A stretch of DNA of 64,000 bases from Tamaricihabitans halophyticus (GCF_004340875.1 NZ_SLXQ01000007.1:1-64000), one strand, 5' to 3'. Counted from the stretch's first letter, positions 43,302 to 52,804 are shown. Notes: generated from the sequence alone by a model not told the origin. Translations and numbers: made by a program.

Positions 43302-43817
43302 GTGCGCGAGCGTGAGTTGCGTCGGCGGTGTCGACGCCTTCTCAACGAGCTCGACGTTCGCCCGCCACTCGATGTAGCTGAACTGTGTCGGCGCGTTGGC
43401 GAACAGCGCGGCAGGACCATCCGGTTGTTGGCGCACCCGATTCCCGTCCCGGGGCCATTCGGGGTCTGGATTGCTACCGAGAGCGCCGATTACATCTGTT
43501 ACCAACGGGAAACCACCAGAGCACACCAGGCGCACATCATCCTGCATGAACTCGGGCACATCATCGCCGGGCACGGTGGCGAGGAACAGGACGATCCGCT
43601 GCTCGCCGAGTTGTATCCGGACCTTGACCCGGATGCGGTGCGGCGTGCGTTGCGCCGAACGGCATACGACACCGCGCAGGAGCGTGAGGCGGAGGCCGTG
43701 GCGACGATCATCCTCGAATGGGCCTCGGTACTTGACCGAGTTGCGGTCCGGCCGGCGTCTGACGCCGCCACGGCACGAACGGAAGCCGCGCTTGGTGATC
43801 GACTGGGGTGGCTGTGA
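43302..43817 (+). CDS. ImmA/IrrE-type metallopeptidase
   Basis: A 171-residue protein with a zinc-protease HELGH motif at residues 82-86 (HIILHELGHIIAGH), framed by VWIATESADYICYQRETTRAHQAH. A downstream acidic cluster and REAEAVATIILEW provide the likely third ligand Glu. ImmA/IrrE peptidases cleave XRE repressors or act in stress responses. The start is GTG 43302. It has its own promoter-like element upstream and overlaps the next gene by 4 bases (GTGA), so co-expression with the membrane protein is strict. Confidence 0.85.
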   Translation: MRERELRRRCRRLLNELDVRPPLDVAELCRRVGEQRGRTIRLLAHPIPVPGPFGVWIATESADYICYQRETTRAHQAHIILHELGHIIAGHGGEEQDDPLLAELYPDLDPDAVRRALRRTAYDTAQEREAEAVATIILEWASVLDRVAVRPASDAATARTEAALGDRLGWL

Positions 43818-44947
43818 ACGCGGAGTGGCTGCTGAGCCTCGCGCAGGGTGTGCTGCTGGGCGCGGCGTTGTTGTGGAAGCTGTATCAGCTCAGCCGAGCG
43901 CCGTACGATGTGCCGCTGCGGATCGTCACCGCGTGCTTGGCCTGCGCCGCGGCTGCTTATCCGGTCGGCTTGCTGAACTCCTCGTTGCGGGCAAGCGGTA
44001 GCGCGTCACTGTGGCTGGAGTTGCTGCACTACGCACTGCTGTGTGCGGTTATCTATGCGATTGCCTGCTTCTTCATATTCGCCGCGCTTGGTCCCGAGCG
44101 TGCCGCGCGCAGGGCGCGTTCCGCGGCCGTACCCTTGATCGTCGCCGTCGTCCTGATGACCGTGCTGACCGCGGCGACCCCCGAGGGCACTGGCACCCGG
44201 GACTATGCCACGAGCACCGTGTCGCTGTTCTACCTCGTCGCGGACAGCTATCTCTGCTTTGGCCTGGTGATGGGGTTGGTATGGGCGCGGCGGTGCGCCC
44301 GCGGTGCTGGCGGGTGGTTGGCGCACGGGCTGCTGCTGACCTCGATCGGCTGCGCCGCGCTGATCGTCGGCTGTGGGTTACTGATGACCTCGGTGGTGGT
44401 GAACTGGACCGGCGGGGAACTGCCGGCGATCTACTACGCCGTGGTCAGTCTGCTGATGTTGCCCGCGATCCTGTTGTTCATCGTCGGGGTCAGCTATCCA
44501 GGACTCCGGATGCGTCTTGCTGCCGCGCGAATCTGGTTGCAGCACCTTGTTGGTTATCACCAACTTCGTCCACTATGGATTGAACTACATCGATACTTTC
44601 CAGAGGACGCTCTCGGGCGAGTGCCGACGAGCCCACTGCGGGATCTCCTGAGCCTGCGCGGAGTACACCGGCGGTACTACCGGCGGGTGATCGAGTGCCG
44701 GGACGGACTCGTCCGGATCAGCCCATATCTGGGAGTGATCCAGGAGCGCACGGAAACCACGCGCGGGCTGGCCGGGCAGCTTCGTGAGGCGCTGCACGCC
44801 TACGCGGCGGGCAGCAATGCGCCGGACCAAGCGGTGGCCATCGCCGTACCCGACACCGACGACCTGGAATCGGATGTGCGAGCGCTCCGGGCGCTGTCGG
44901 CGGAGCTGCGCGTGGAGCAGGCGGCCACTGCCGTGCGATTAGGGTGA
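43814..44947 (+). CDS. DUF6545/MAB_1171c-like membrane protein
   Basis: A 377-residue protein. The N-terminal half has about seven hydrophobic helices (WLLSLAQGVLLGAALLWKLY, LLHYALLCAVIYAIACFFIFAAL, VPLIVAVVLMTVLTAA and others). From about residue 235 a cytosolic domain follows, with HQLRPLWIELHRYFPEDAL and RRYYRRVIECRDGLVRISPYL, typical of the actinobacterial DUF6545 family. Its function is not established. Start GTG 43814 overlaps the peptidase stop. The consistent association with an XRE regulator and an ImmA-type peptidase suggests a membrane sensor that controls the peptidase; this is inference. Confidence 0.8.
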   Translation: MNAEWLLSLAQGVLLGAALLWKLYQLSRAPYDVPLRIVTACLACAAAAYPVGLLNSSLRASGSASLWLELLHYALLCAVIYAIACFFIFAALGPERAARRARSAAVPLIVAVVLMTVLTAATPEGTGTRDYATSTVSLFYLVADSYLCFGLVMGLVWARRCARGAGGWLAHGLLLTSIGCAALIVGCGLLMTSVVVNWTGGELPAIYYAVVSLLMLPAILLFIVGVSYPGLRMRLAAARIWLQHLVGYHQLRPLWIELHRYFPEDALGRVPTSPLRDLLSLRGVHRRYYRRVIECRDGLVRISPYLGVIQERTETTRGLAGQLREALHAYAAGSNAPDQAVAIAVPDTDDLESDVRALRALSAELRVEQAATAVRLG

Positions 44948-45058
44948 GGCGCATGCCACACCTGGGTGGCTACCGGGGAGTAGGGGACGAGAGTGGCGCA
45001 CGGCGATATCGGACGGACCGGGCACTACATGCCCGTCTGAACAGCAAAGGAGACGTTG

Positions 45059-45922
45059 ATGAGCGAGATCCGCCGGGTCGGGGTCGTGGGAGCCGGATTG
45101 ATGGGGTCGGGTATCGCCGAAGTATGCGCCCGAGCTGGCCTCGATGTGCTGGTGAACGAGATCAATGACGAAACGTTGCGGGCAGGCAAGGAACGGATTG
45201 AGGGCTCGCTCGCACGTGCGGTACGCAGCGGCAAGCTCAGTGAAGCCGAACGCGACGAGGCCCTGGCGAGGATACGGTACGTTACCGAGCTGACCGAATT
45301 CACCGATCGGCAGTTCGTGGTGGAAGCGGTGGCTGAGGACGAAGAGATCAAGACCCAGGTGTTCACCGCACTGGACAAGGCGGTAGAAGATCCGGACGCG
45401 ATCATCGCCTCGAACACTTCGTCCATTCCGATCATGAAGCTGGCGATGGCCACCAGCCGACCGGGCAATGTGATCGGCGTGCATTTCTTCAATCCCGTGC
45501 CGGTGCTCAAACTCGTCGAGTTGATCCCCTCGCTGCTATCGAGCGAACAGACCCAGCAGCGGGCCGAGGCGTTTGCCAGCGACACACTGGGGAAAACCGT
45601 CGTGCGTTCGCAGGACCGCGCGGGCTTCGTCGTGAACGCCCTGTTGATTCCCTACCTGCTCTCGGCGATCCGGATGCTGGAGTCCGGCTTCGCGTCGGCC
45701 GAGGACATCGACAACGGGATGGTGCTCGGCTGTGCGCATCCGATGGGGCCACTCGCGCTTGCGGACCTGATCGGACTGGACACGACCAAAGCGGTGGCCG
45801 ACTCGATGTACGCGGAGTTCAAGGAGCCCCTTTACTCGGCGCCACCACTGTTGCTGCGCATGGTGGACGCCGGTCTACTCGGCAAGAAGTCCGGTCGAGG
45901 GTTCCACGAGTACCAGCGCTGA
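45059..45922 (+). CDS. 3-hydroxybutyryl-CoA dehydrogenase
   Basis: A 287-residue NAD-dependent 3-hydroxyacyl-CoA dehydrogenase. The Rossmann motif GVVGAGLMGSGIAEVCARAG is at about residues 7-26. The catalytic His lies in GVHFFNPVPVLKLVELI, preceded by SNTSSIPI. The C-terminal domain has GPLALADLIGLDT and ends GLLGKKSGRGFHEY. It matches the FadB2/Hbd single-function class. The RBS AAAGGAGA is close to ATG 45059. It stands alone and is convergent with prfC, with a strong hairpin between. Confidence 0.92.
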   Translation: MSEIRRVGVVGAGLMGSGIAEVCARAGLDVLVNEINDETLRAGKERIEGSLARAVRSGKLSEAERDEALARIRYVTELTEFTDRQFVVEAVAEDEEIKTQVFTALDKAVEDPDAIIASNTSSIPIMKLAMATSRPGNVIGVHFFNPVPVLKLVELIPSLLSSEQTQQRAEAFASDTLGKTVVRSQDRAGFVVNALLIPYLLSAIRMLESGFASAEDIDNGMVLGCAHPMGPLALADLIGLDTTKAVADSMYAEFKEPLYSAPPLLLRMVDAGLLGKKSGRGFHEYQR

Positions 45923-45930
45923 GCTTGATG

Positions 45931-45967
45931 GCTGGATTGGGGCCGGCAAGTATCGGTCCCAACCCAG
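45931..45967. terminator. Bidirectional terminator hairpin
   Basis: The arms GCTGGATTGGGGCC and GGTCCCAACCCAGC pair over 14 positions with two imperfect pairs around a 10-base loop. It lies in the 58-base gap between convergent genes and is suited to terminate both. Confidence 0.6.
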
Positions 45968-45980
45968 CGATCCGGGCTGG

Positions 45981-47588
45981 CTAGTTCGTCCCCGCGATGA
46001 GCTGCTCGATGCCGAGTGAGGGGTGCTGTCTCGTCAACACGCCGAGCGCGATCTCGTCGGTGAACAGGGCGAGATCGGTGCCGTCGGTGCGGGTCAACAC
46101 TTCGCCTCGTCCAGAGGAATCGATGGTCTTGCGGTCATCCGGCACGGTCAGCAACCGCACGACGGAATAGGGCAACCGGTCGAGTGCCACCGGAACGCCG
46201 AACTCGGCTTCCAGCCGGTGCGCGGCCACTTCGAACTGCATGGGGCCGACCGCCGCGAAAACCGGGGTCGCATCGCCTCTGCGGTCCGACCGCAGCACCT
46301 GGACCACCCCTTCGGAGCCAAGCTGGTCCACGCCACGGCGGAACTGTTTGGCTCGGCCGAGATCCTTCGGCCGTACCACGGCGAAATGACCCGGCGCGAA
46401 ACTCGGTAGGCCAGGGAATCGGACGGCTGGTTTGCCTTCGTGCAAGGTATCGCCAACCCGTAGCGCGGTGGCGTTGACCAGACCGATCACGTCTCCCGGA
46501 TACGCTATATCCAATGTGGACCTTTGTTGGCCGAACACCTGTTGCACGTATTTCGTGGCAAAGGGTCTGCCGGTGGTGGCGTTCGTGACGGTCATCCCGC
46601 GTTCGAACCTTCCCGAGCACACCCTGGCGAAGGCGACCTGATCCCGGTGCGCTCGGTCCATTCCGGTCTGCACCTTGAATACGAAGGCGGAGAACGGGGT
46701 ATCCAAGCCCCGTGCCGCGCCGTCGGCGTCGGCCCGCGCGAATGGCCGCGGCGCCAGCTCAACGAGTAGGTCCAACAGCTGGCGCACGCCGAAGTTGAGT
46801 ACGGCCGCTCCAAAAAGGACGGGCGTGGCCGAAGCGTCGGAATACCGGTCGACGTCGAACTCGCCGCCGGATTCCACGAGCAGCTCGGCCTCGTCCAGTG
46901 CCTGGGCCCATTCGTCGGGTAGTTCCGCGGCGGCCCGTGCGGCGTCCAGTTCGGTCTCGGCTGCTGCCGTCGCGCCACCGGCGGTGCGTTCGTACCGGAC
47001 GAGCGAGCCAGTACGCAGATCGTGCACCCCATGAAAATTCCCGGCTTCACCGACCGGCCAAGTAAGCGGCATTGGCTGGAGATTGATCCGCTCGCTGAGT
47101 TCGTCGCAGAGGTCGAGGGCGGCCTGACCTGGTCGATCCCATTTGTTGATGAAGGTGATCACCGGGATATTTCGGTGCCGACACACATCGAAGAGCTTGA
47201 GCGTTTGTGGCTCCAGGCCTTTCGCCGCGTCCAGCAGCATCACCGCCGAATCAACTGCTGAAAGGACTCGGTAGGTGTCCTCGGAGAAATCTGAGTGACC
47301 TGGTGTGTCCAGTAGGTTGATCACCGTGTCGCGGTACGCGAACTGCAGTGCCGCCGAAGTGATGGAGATTCCTCGGGCCTGCTCCATCTCCAGCCAGTCG
47401 GAGGTTACCCCGCGCCGATCACCCTTGCCGTGTACGGCGCCGGCGGAAGTGAGGGCCTTGGCATGCAGGGCGAGTGCTTCCGTGAGGGTGGACTTGCCCG
47501 CGTCCGGGTGGCTGATCACCGCGAAGGTGCGGCGACGGTGCGCCTCGTGTGTGATGTCGTGCTGTTGGGCGGCTTGGCTCGCCGTCAT
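45981..47588 (-). CDS. prfC: Peptide chain release factor 3
   Basis: This 535-residue translational GTPase recycles RF1/RF2 from the ribosome. The P-loop is SHPDAGKST (26-34), switch II DTPGHSDF, and NKWD provides base specificity (TFINKWDRPG). The domain II beta-barrel region (DRAHRDQVAFARVCSGRFERG) and the RF3 C-terminal domain (VGPMQFEVAAHRLEAEFG) are complete. The length fits RF3 well. ATG 47588 is the start. It stands alone, convergent with the 3-hydroxybutyryl-CoA dehydrogenase. Confidence 0.95.
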   Translation of the reverse strand: MTASQAAQQHDITHEAHRRRTFAVISHPDAGKSTLTEALALHAKALTSAGAVHGKGDRRGVTSDWLEMEQARGISITSAALQFAYRDTVINLLDTPGHSDFSEDTYRVLSAVDSAVMLLDAAKGLEPQTLKLFDVCRHRNIPVITFINKWDRPGQAALDLCDELSERINLQPMPLTWPVGEAGNFHGVHDLRTGSLVRYERTAGGATAAAETELDAARAAAELPDEWAQALDEAELLVESGGEFDVDRYSDASATPVLFGAAVLNFGVRQLLDLLVELAPRPFARADADGAARGLDTPFSAFVFKVQTGMDRAHRDQVAFARVCSGRFERGMTVTNATTGRPFATKYVQQVFGQQRSTLDIAYPGDVIGLVNATALRVGDTLHEGKPAVRFPGLPSFAPGHFAVVRPKDLGRAKQFRRGVDQLGSEGVVQVLRSDRRGDATPVFAAVGPMQFEVAAHRLEAEFGVPVALDRLPYSVVRLLTVPDDRKTIDSSGRGEVLTRTDGTDLALFTDEIALGVLTRQHPSLGIEQLIAGTN

Positions 47589-47937
47589 CGAGCGGCACCC
47601 TTTCTTCGCTGGTGTGGGGTCGAATCGCCCAACGGGCGATGTTACCCGGCCGGCACGCGCGTCGATTGTGGGCCGGCGGGTTGGCCGAATCGAGACAAGA
47701 TCGAGATATGCCTGGCCAGGGGGTGGGCGGCAATGCCACCCGACTTTGTGGCAGCGTGTGGACGCCTGGCTAGCATTCGGTAGGAACCGAGTTTGTCGGC
47801 CGCCTCGCGCCGCCGCCCGTTGCGTGACTTATCGTGACGAAACCTGCGCGGACCGTTCGCTGGTGGTCGCGGGTCGGGCGTCGTTAGGTCCGGTCTGGTG
47901 GCAGCGCGCTGCCACCACCATGCAGAGAGGAACACGC
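47589..47937. other. Divergent intergenic region prfC/VanW
   Basis: This 349-base gap holds promoters for two divergent genes. A hairpin ATCGCCC/GGGCGAT with a 3-base loop (47624-47640) lies 36 bases from the prfC start, within its probable leader. Frames crossing the gap are not credible genes. Confidence 0.45.
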
Positions 47938-50900
47938 ATGTCGGAATCGTCTGACGAGTCGGGCACCGACGGGACGGTTTCGCCGGATGGCAAGGCCGGC
48001 GCGGATACGCCTGAGGACAGCACGGAGACGGTGGACAACGCTGGGGCCGATCACGCTGGGTCCGATCACGTTGGGTCCGACGACGTCGGATCAGACAACG
48101 GTGGGCCTGGCTGGCCAACCACCGACGAGGAACACGATGAGCCAGCTGGCGAGGTCGCCCCTGCCGAGCCCGACAGCGCGGCGGCCGACGGGCCTGACCA
48201 GGCGGACACGGGCCAGCCGGACACGAATGCCGAGGACTCCTCGTCGGAGCAGGGCCAGCCAACGGAGGATGACGCCGCGGCAAACGCGGACACCGCGATC
48301 TCGGAGCCGGAAGTAGCGGAAGCTGGCGAAGCAGCATCGCCAGCAGTCGACGAAGAAGCGCCCGACGCTGCGGAAGCTGACCCAGTCGAAGGTGACCCAG
48401 TCGAAGGTGACCCGGCCGAATCTGAAGGGGCGCAAGCCCAGGAATCAGGTTCCGAAGCGGTCACGGTCGACGCTGCCGAGCAGGACGAGGCTGCTGAACG
48501 GGACGCGGCAGCGGTCGAAAGCGCGGACAGCGAGGGGAACCCGGCGGCGACTGACGCCGCGGACAGCTCGAACCCGCAACTATGGCCGGACGAGGAACCG
48601 GATCTGGACGGGGCCGATGCTGCCGCGCCAGACGCGGAAACGGCTGCGGCCAAATCCGATGACCCCGAGCGCACCGCGGTACTGCCAGAGGTGTCCAGCG
48701 CACCAACCGACGGCTCGCCGGCAGAAACGGCTACCGACGATGAGGCGGTATCGGCTGAGACGGCGTCCACCGACAAGGAGCCCACCGACAAGGAGCCCAC
48801 CGACAAGGAGCCCGCCGGTGCTGAGTCAGCTGATGCTGGTGACGCCACGGCAACGACGGTTCTCCCGGCGATTCCGCCGGAAACATCGGATGCTGATGCC
48901 GTATCGGCGCGGGAAGCCGCAAGCGAGCAGGAAACGACGGCGGTCCTTGGCGCGGTGGACAACGACGCTGCCACGGACGCGGGCACCGCAGCCGCTGACG
49001 ATTCCGGCGCCGATGGTTCCGGGGCCGATGGTTCCGGCGCTGACGTCGCGGCGAGCACGAGCGATTCCGCCCCAACGACCGAAGAATCCACCGCAGCCAT
49101 CCCGGTCGCGGACGGTAGCCCATGGTGGCGCAAGCGCCCAGTACTCATTGCGGCCGCGGTACTTGGTCTGCTTGTTGTCCTTTATGGCCTAGACCTGTTG
49201 ATCAGCAGTGGCAAAGTTCCTCGCGAGGTCACCGTGGCCGAAGTGGACATTGGTGGGCTCAGCAAGGACGACGCGAAGCGGGCACTCCAGGAGGAGATCG
49301 GCCCCCGGCTGCAGGAAGCGGCGCGCGTGTCTGCCGCCGAAATACGTCATAACGTGCCCGCCGATATCGCCAAACCCGAGGTTGATTGGGACGCCACGGT
49401 CGAAGCCGCCGCGCAACATCGGTACAGCCCATGGGCGCGCCTCGTGTCACTGTTCAGCAGCCGGGAAGTTCCGCCGGTGATGAGCGGTGATCGCGAAGCT
49501 ATCGAGGCTGAACTCGGCGGCGTAGCCGAGCAGGTCGACGAGCCGGCCGTGGAAGGTTCGATTCGGTTCGAGGGTACGACGCCGTTCCCGGTTATCCCGG
49601 AGCAGGGCAGGGAACTGTCCATGGACAGTGCGATTCCCGCACTGCTACAAGGTTGGGCGCGCGGCGGCGCGATTACCCTGCCGGTCAAGGATCTGCCGGT
49701 GCGGACAACCGAGCAGAGCGTGCGCGACACCTTGGAGAACTTCGCGCGGCCAGCGGTATCCGGGCAGGTTGTGCTCAAAGGTGAAGGCAAGGATGCCACG
49801 CTCGCTCCGGAGGACATCCCGGAGACACTGCGTTTCGAGCCAGGCAAGGACGGCGCGTTGAACGGCTCGGTTGATCCGAAGGGCCTCGCCGGCGCGGCCA
49901 GTGATCAGCTCGCGAGTACCGAACAAGCGAGCCGGAACGCCTCGATGATCTTCGAGGGTAAGAAGGCGCGGGTCCGGCCCGCGGTGGACGGGCACACTGT
50001 TGACTGGGCCGCGACGGCCAAGGAACTCACTCAGGCACTGCCTCGGTCCGAGAACCGGGCCGTGGACGCGACCTATCACAAGAAGAAGCCTGATCTGACC
50101 ACTGAGGAACTCAAGGGCTACGGGATCAAGGAAATCATCGGTGAGTTCACCACCAATGATTTCGCCTACGACTCCGGGATCAACATCCGGACCGTCGCGG
50201 AAGAGGTGAACGGGGCGATCGTCGAACCGGGCGGCACGTTCAGCCTCAACGGGCATACCGGACCACGTGGACTCGAGCAAGGTTATGTCGGCGCGGCGGT
50301 CATCGAGAATGGCGAGGAATCCCGCGCCGTTGGTGGTGGGATATCCCAGTTCGCGACGACGATGTACAACGCCACGTACTTCGCGGCGATGAAAGACGTG
50401 GAACACAAGGAACACAGCTATTACATCAGTCGCTACCCGATGGGGCGCGAAGCGACGGTCTTCCAGAACCCGGATGGCAGTAGCGTGATCGACCTCAAGT
50501 TCAAGAACGAGGAAGAGACCGGGGTCGCCATTCAAACGATCTGGACGCCGAGTTCGATCACAGTTCGGCTGTGGGGCACCAAGCGGTACGAGGTCGAGTC
50601 GATTACCGGCGACCAGTACTCGTTCACGGGTCCGCCAGTGGTCACGAAGTCGGGAGGAGAGTCCTGCACGCCGACCGGTGGATCCTCCGGGTTCAGTGTG
50701 GACGACACGAGGGTGATCAAGGACCTCGAAGGCAACGAGGTTCGTCGGGATGAGCGGACCGTCGTCTACAACGGACAGCCACAGGTGGTGTGCCCGGAAC
50801 CGGAACCAGAGCCGGACCCTCGGCCAGCCGATGGCAATGACAACGGCGGCAACAATGGCGGCGGCAACAATGGCGGTGGCGGCAACGACGGCGGCGACAG

Positions 50901-51018
50901 CAACAACGGCGATGGTGCGGGTAGTCCAGATGGCGGGAGCGAGCCGCCGGAGGGCGGAAACCCGGGCGACGGTGGCACGCAGACCGAGCCGCCTCCGGAG
51001 GACAACGCCGGCGGATAA
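47938..51018 (+). CDS. Large VanW-domain membrane protein with acidic cytosolic N-terminus
   Basis: A 1,026-residue protein. Residues 1-395 are an extremely acidic, Ala/Asp/Glu/Ser-rich, low-complexity region with short tandem repeats (TDKEP, VEGDP, GADGSG). A transmembrane helix follows (about 402-423, RPVLIAAAVLGLLVVLYGLDLL). Outside are two peptidoglycan-binding-4-like (YoaR-type) regions (about 430-730), then the VanW domain (about 740-850; NIRTVAEEVNGAIVEPGGTF, GGGISQFATTMYNA, EHSYYISRYPMGREATVF). A Gly/Asn/Pro tail (about 964-1026) ends the protein. ATG 47938 has GAGAGG 7 bases upstream; the open frame reaches 47305 but that extension overlaps prfC. The role is probably in the cell envelope. 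Confidence 0.85.
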   Translation: MSESSDESGTDGTVSPDGKAGADTPEDSTETVDNAGADHAGSDHVGSDDVGSDNGGPGWPTTDEEHDEPAGEVAPAEPDSAAADGPDQADTGQPDTNAEDSSSEQGQPTEDDAAANADTAISEPEVAEAGEAASPAVDEEAPDAAEADPVEGDPVEGDPAESEGAQAQESGSEAVTVDAAEQDEAAERDAAAVESADSEGNPAATDAADSSNPQLWPDEEPDLDGADAAAPDAETAAAKSDDPERTAVLPEVSSAPTDGSPAETATDDEAVSAETASTDKEPTDKEPTDKEPAGAESADAGDATATTVLPAIPPETSDADAVSAREAASEQETTAVLGAVDNDAATDAGTAAADDSGADGSGADGSGADVAASTSDSAPTTEESTAAIPVADGSPWWRKRPVLIAAAVLGLLVVLYGLDLLISSGKVPREVTVAEVDIGGLSKDDAKRALQEEIGPRLQEAARVSAAEIRHNVPADIAKPEVDWDATVEAAAQHRYSPWARLVSLFSSREVPPVMSGDREAIEAELGGVAEQVDEPAVEGSIRFEGTTPFPVIPEQGRELSMDSAIPALLQGWARGGAITLPVKDLPVRTTEQSVRDTLENFARPAVSGQVVLKGEGKDATLAPEDIPETLRFEPGKDGALNGSVDPKGLAGAASDQLASTEQASRNASMIFEGKKARVRPAVDGHTVDWAATAKELTQALPRSENRAVDATYHKKKPDLTTEELKGYGIKEIIGEFTTNDFAYDSGINIRTVAEEVNGAIVEPGGTFSLNGHTGPRGLEQGYVGAAVIENGEESRAVGGGISQFATTMYNATYFAAMKDVEHKEHSYYISRYPMGREATVFQNPDGSSVIDLKFKNEEETGVAIQTIWTPSSITVRLWGTKRYEVESITGDQYSFTGPPVVTKSGGESCTPTGGSSGFSVDDTRVIKDLEGNEVRRDERTVVYNGQPQVVCPEPEPEPDPRPADGNDNGGNNGGGNNGGGGNDGGDSNNGDGAGSPDGGSEPPEGGNPGDGGTQTEPPPEDNAGG
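48769..48813 (+). repeat. Three 15-bp tandem repeats in the VanW gene
   Basis: ACCGACAAGGAGCCC occurs three times in tandem, encoding TDKEP units. Two copies of a 15-base VEGDP unit lie at 48379-48408. Length variation by multiples of 15 bases would keep the frame. Confidence 0.8.
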
Positions 51019-51045
51019 CCGACGATTCGGCGCCAGGGTGGCAGT

Positions 51046-51957
51046 GTGGAACGAAAACAGCTCGAGTATTTCCTCGCCATCGCCGCGCATGGCAGCTTCA
51101 CCAGCGCGGCGGCCGCGTTACGGGTGGCCCAGCCTTCGTTGTCCTATGTGATCCGAACGCTCGAGCGGGAGATCGGCGCGCAGCTGTTCCGCCGGTTGGG
51201 GCGGGGTGTGGTGTTGACCCATGCCGGTACGGAACTGCTCGCGCCCGCTCGGCAGGTGCTCAGTGATTTCGCCCAGCTGCGCACGGTGGCGCAGCGGGTT
51301 GTCGGATTGGTGAGCGGTCGGCTGGACGTTATCGCGGAGACGACGCTCGCGGTCGAGCCGCTGCCCACCCTCGTCGGCGCGTTTCGCCGGCAGCATCCCG
51401 GAGTGGAGATCCATGTGGCTGATCCGGAGAATCCGGCCGCGGTGATCGACGGGGTGCGCAGAGGGCAATGCGAGCTTGGCCTGACCGAACGAGGAGTCAA
51501 TACCGCCGGTCTGGCTACCTATGACCTGCCGGAACAGGAAGTGCTCGCGGTGTTGCCGCCGAGTGCACCGCGACCCGAAAACGGCGTGCTTTCCGTCGCT
51601 GCGCTCGCCGAGCTGGATTTGGTGACGACGCCACCGGGGACAACGACGCGAAGTCACGTCGACGAGGTGCTGGCCACGGTGGGCGCCAGGGCACGGATCG
51701 CGGTGGAAACGACCCAGCGGGCGGCATTGGTGCCCATGGTGCTCGCTGGCGCCGGAGCAACGCTGCTGCCGCGCAGCCTGGCCGTCGAAGCCGAATCGGG
51801 CGGTGGCATCGTCGCCGCGCTGGACCCGCCGGCGCGCAGACGCGGGGTGCTGGTGCACGCGCCACCGCCATTGAGCCCGGCGGCGCTGGCTTTCGTCGAG
51901 ATGCTCCGGACCTGGCAACCGGCGCCGAACGGCGTTCTCGAGACGCCTTCGAACTAG
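51046..51957 (+). CDS. LysR-family transcriptional regulator
   Basis: A 303-residue LysR protein. The HTH spans residues 1-60 (ERKQLEYFLAIAAHGSFTSAAAALRVAQPSLSYVIRTLEREIG). The effector domain starts near residue 90 (GRLDVIAETTLAVEPLPTLVGAF). GTG 51046 opens the canonical start. It lies 27 bases after the VanW gene on the same strand and 22 bases from the convergent sirtuin gene. No target is obvious. Confidence 0.9.
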   Translation: MERKQLEYFLAIAAHGSFTSAAAALRVAQPSLSYVIRTLEREIGAQLFRRLGRGVVLTHAGTELLAPARQVLSDFAQLRTVAQRVVGLVSGRLDVIAETTLAVEPLPTLVGAFRRQHPGVEIHVADPENPAAVIDGVRRGQCELGLTERGVNTAGLATYDLPEQEVLAVLPPSAPRPENGVLSVAALAELDLVTTPPGTTTRSHVDEVLATVGARARIAVETTQRAALVPMVLAGAGATLLPRSLAVEAESGGGIVAALDPPARRRGVLVHAPPPLSPAALAFVEMLRTWQPAPNGVLETPSN

Positions 51958-51979
51958 TTACCGGTGCGCATGCCGCGGA

Positions 51980-52741
51980 TCAGACGAGTGCGGGCAGCAC
52001 AGTGCCCAGCGGTTCGCGGATGACCGCGGCCGCCAGGTCGTCGTAAGGCGTCTCCGCGCCGTTGCAGATCACTACATCGGCGCCGGCGCGCGCGGCCAGA
52101 GCGACCAGGCCCGCTGCTGGTTGCACGGTGAGCGACGTGCCGACGGCGAGTAGCAGATCGCAGTCGCGCGCTGCTTCGCTTGCCCGGTGTAGCACGGACT
52201 GGTCGAGTTCCTGGCCAAACGAGATCGTCGCCGATTTCAGGATGCCGCCGCAGGTACGGCACGGCGGGTCGGTTTCACCCGCCGCCACCCGATCGAGCGC
52301 CGCACGCATCGTGTCGCGTTCGCCGCAGCTCAGGCATTCCGTCTCGAACATGGTGCCGTGCAGTTCGAGTACTTTCTCTGGTGTGGTACCGGCCCGCTGA
52401 TGCAAGCCGTCGATGTTCTGCGTGAGGATCGCGTGTAGCCGGCCGTCACGCTCCAGTTGGCCGATGGCCTCGTGTGCGGGGTTGGGCTTGGCCTGCCATG
52501 CGGGATGGTGTAGCCGCGACTGCCAGGCCTGTACCCGCACGTCCGGCTCGGCGAGATAGGAACGCAAATTCGACATTCGCTCGGCTGCCGGGTTCTTGGT
52601 CCACACCCCGTTCGGGCCGCGGAAATCGGGTATGCCCGAATCGGTGGAGATCCCGGCGCCGCTCATCACCACAATGTGCCGCGCGTCCGCCAGCAAGGTT
52701 CGCGCGATTTCCCGCTGCGTGTCCGCATCACAAGCCGTCAT
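51980..52741 (-). CDS. NAD-dependent protein deacylase, Sir2 family
   Basis: A 253-residue sirtuin. The NAD site is GAGIS (residues 28-32) with DFRG (39-42). TQNIDGLHQRAG (108-119) and the catalytic His128 (LELHGTMF) are present. The zinc ribbon Cys136, Cys139, Cys161 and Cys164 is complete. It removes acyl groups from lysines, giving nicotinamide and O-acyl-ADP-ribose. ATG 52741 is preferred over the longer frame. It is divergent from the small zinc-ribbon gene. Confidence 0.92.
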   Translation of the reverse strand: MTACDADTQREIARTLLADARHIVVMSGAGISTDSGIPDFRGPNGVWTKNPAAERMSNLRSYLAEPDVRVQAWQSRLHHPAWQAKPNPAHEAIGQLERDGRLHAILTQNIDGLHQRAGTTPEKVLELHGTMFETECLSCGERDTMRAALDRVAAGETDPPCRTCGGILKSATISFGQELDQSVLHRASEAARDCDLLLAVGTSLTVQPAAGLVALAARAGADVVICNGAETPYDDLAAAVIREPLGTVLPALV

Positions 52742-52804
52742 ACCCCGATGATGCCGGTCGGCTCGGGAGCAGGCGAGGCCCGCCGACGGCCGACAGCGCA
52801 AATG

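Noticed and set aside
45059-45922. Linking the 3-hydroxybutyryl-CoA dehydrogenase to the acyl-CoA locus at 3-10 kb
   Set aside because: It is more than 34 kb away with its own terminator; no sequence signal joins them.
48066-49148. A 360-codon minus-strand frame, Ser/Ala-rich
   Set aside because: It is the reverse image of the low-complexity acidic region of the VanW gene and has no start signals.
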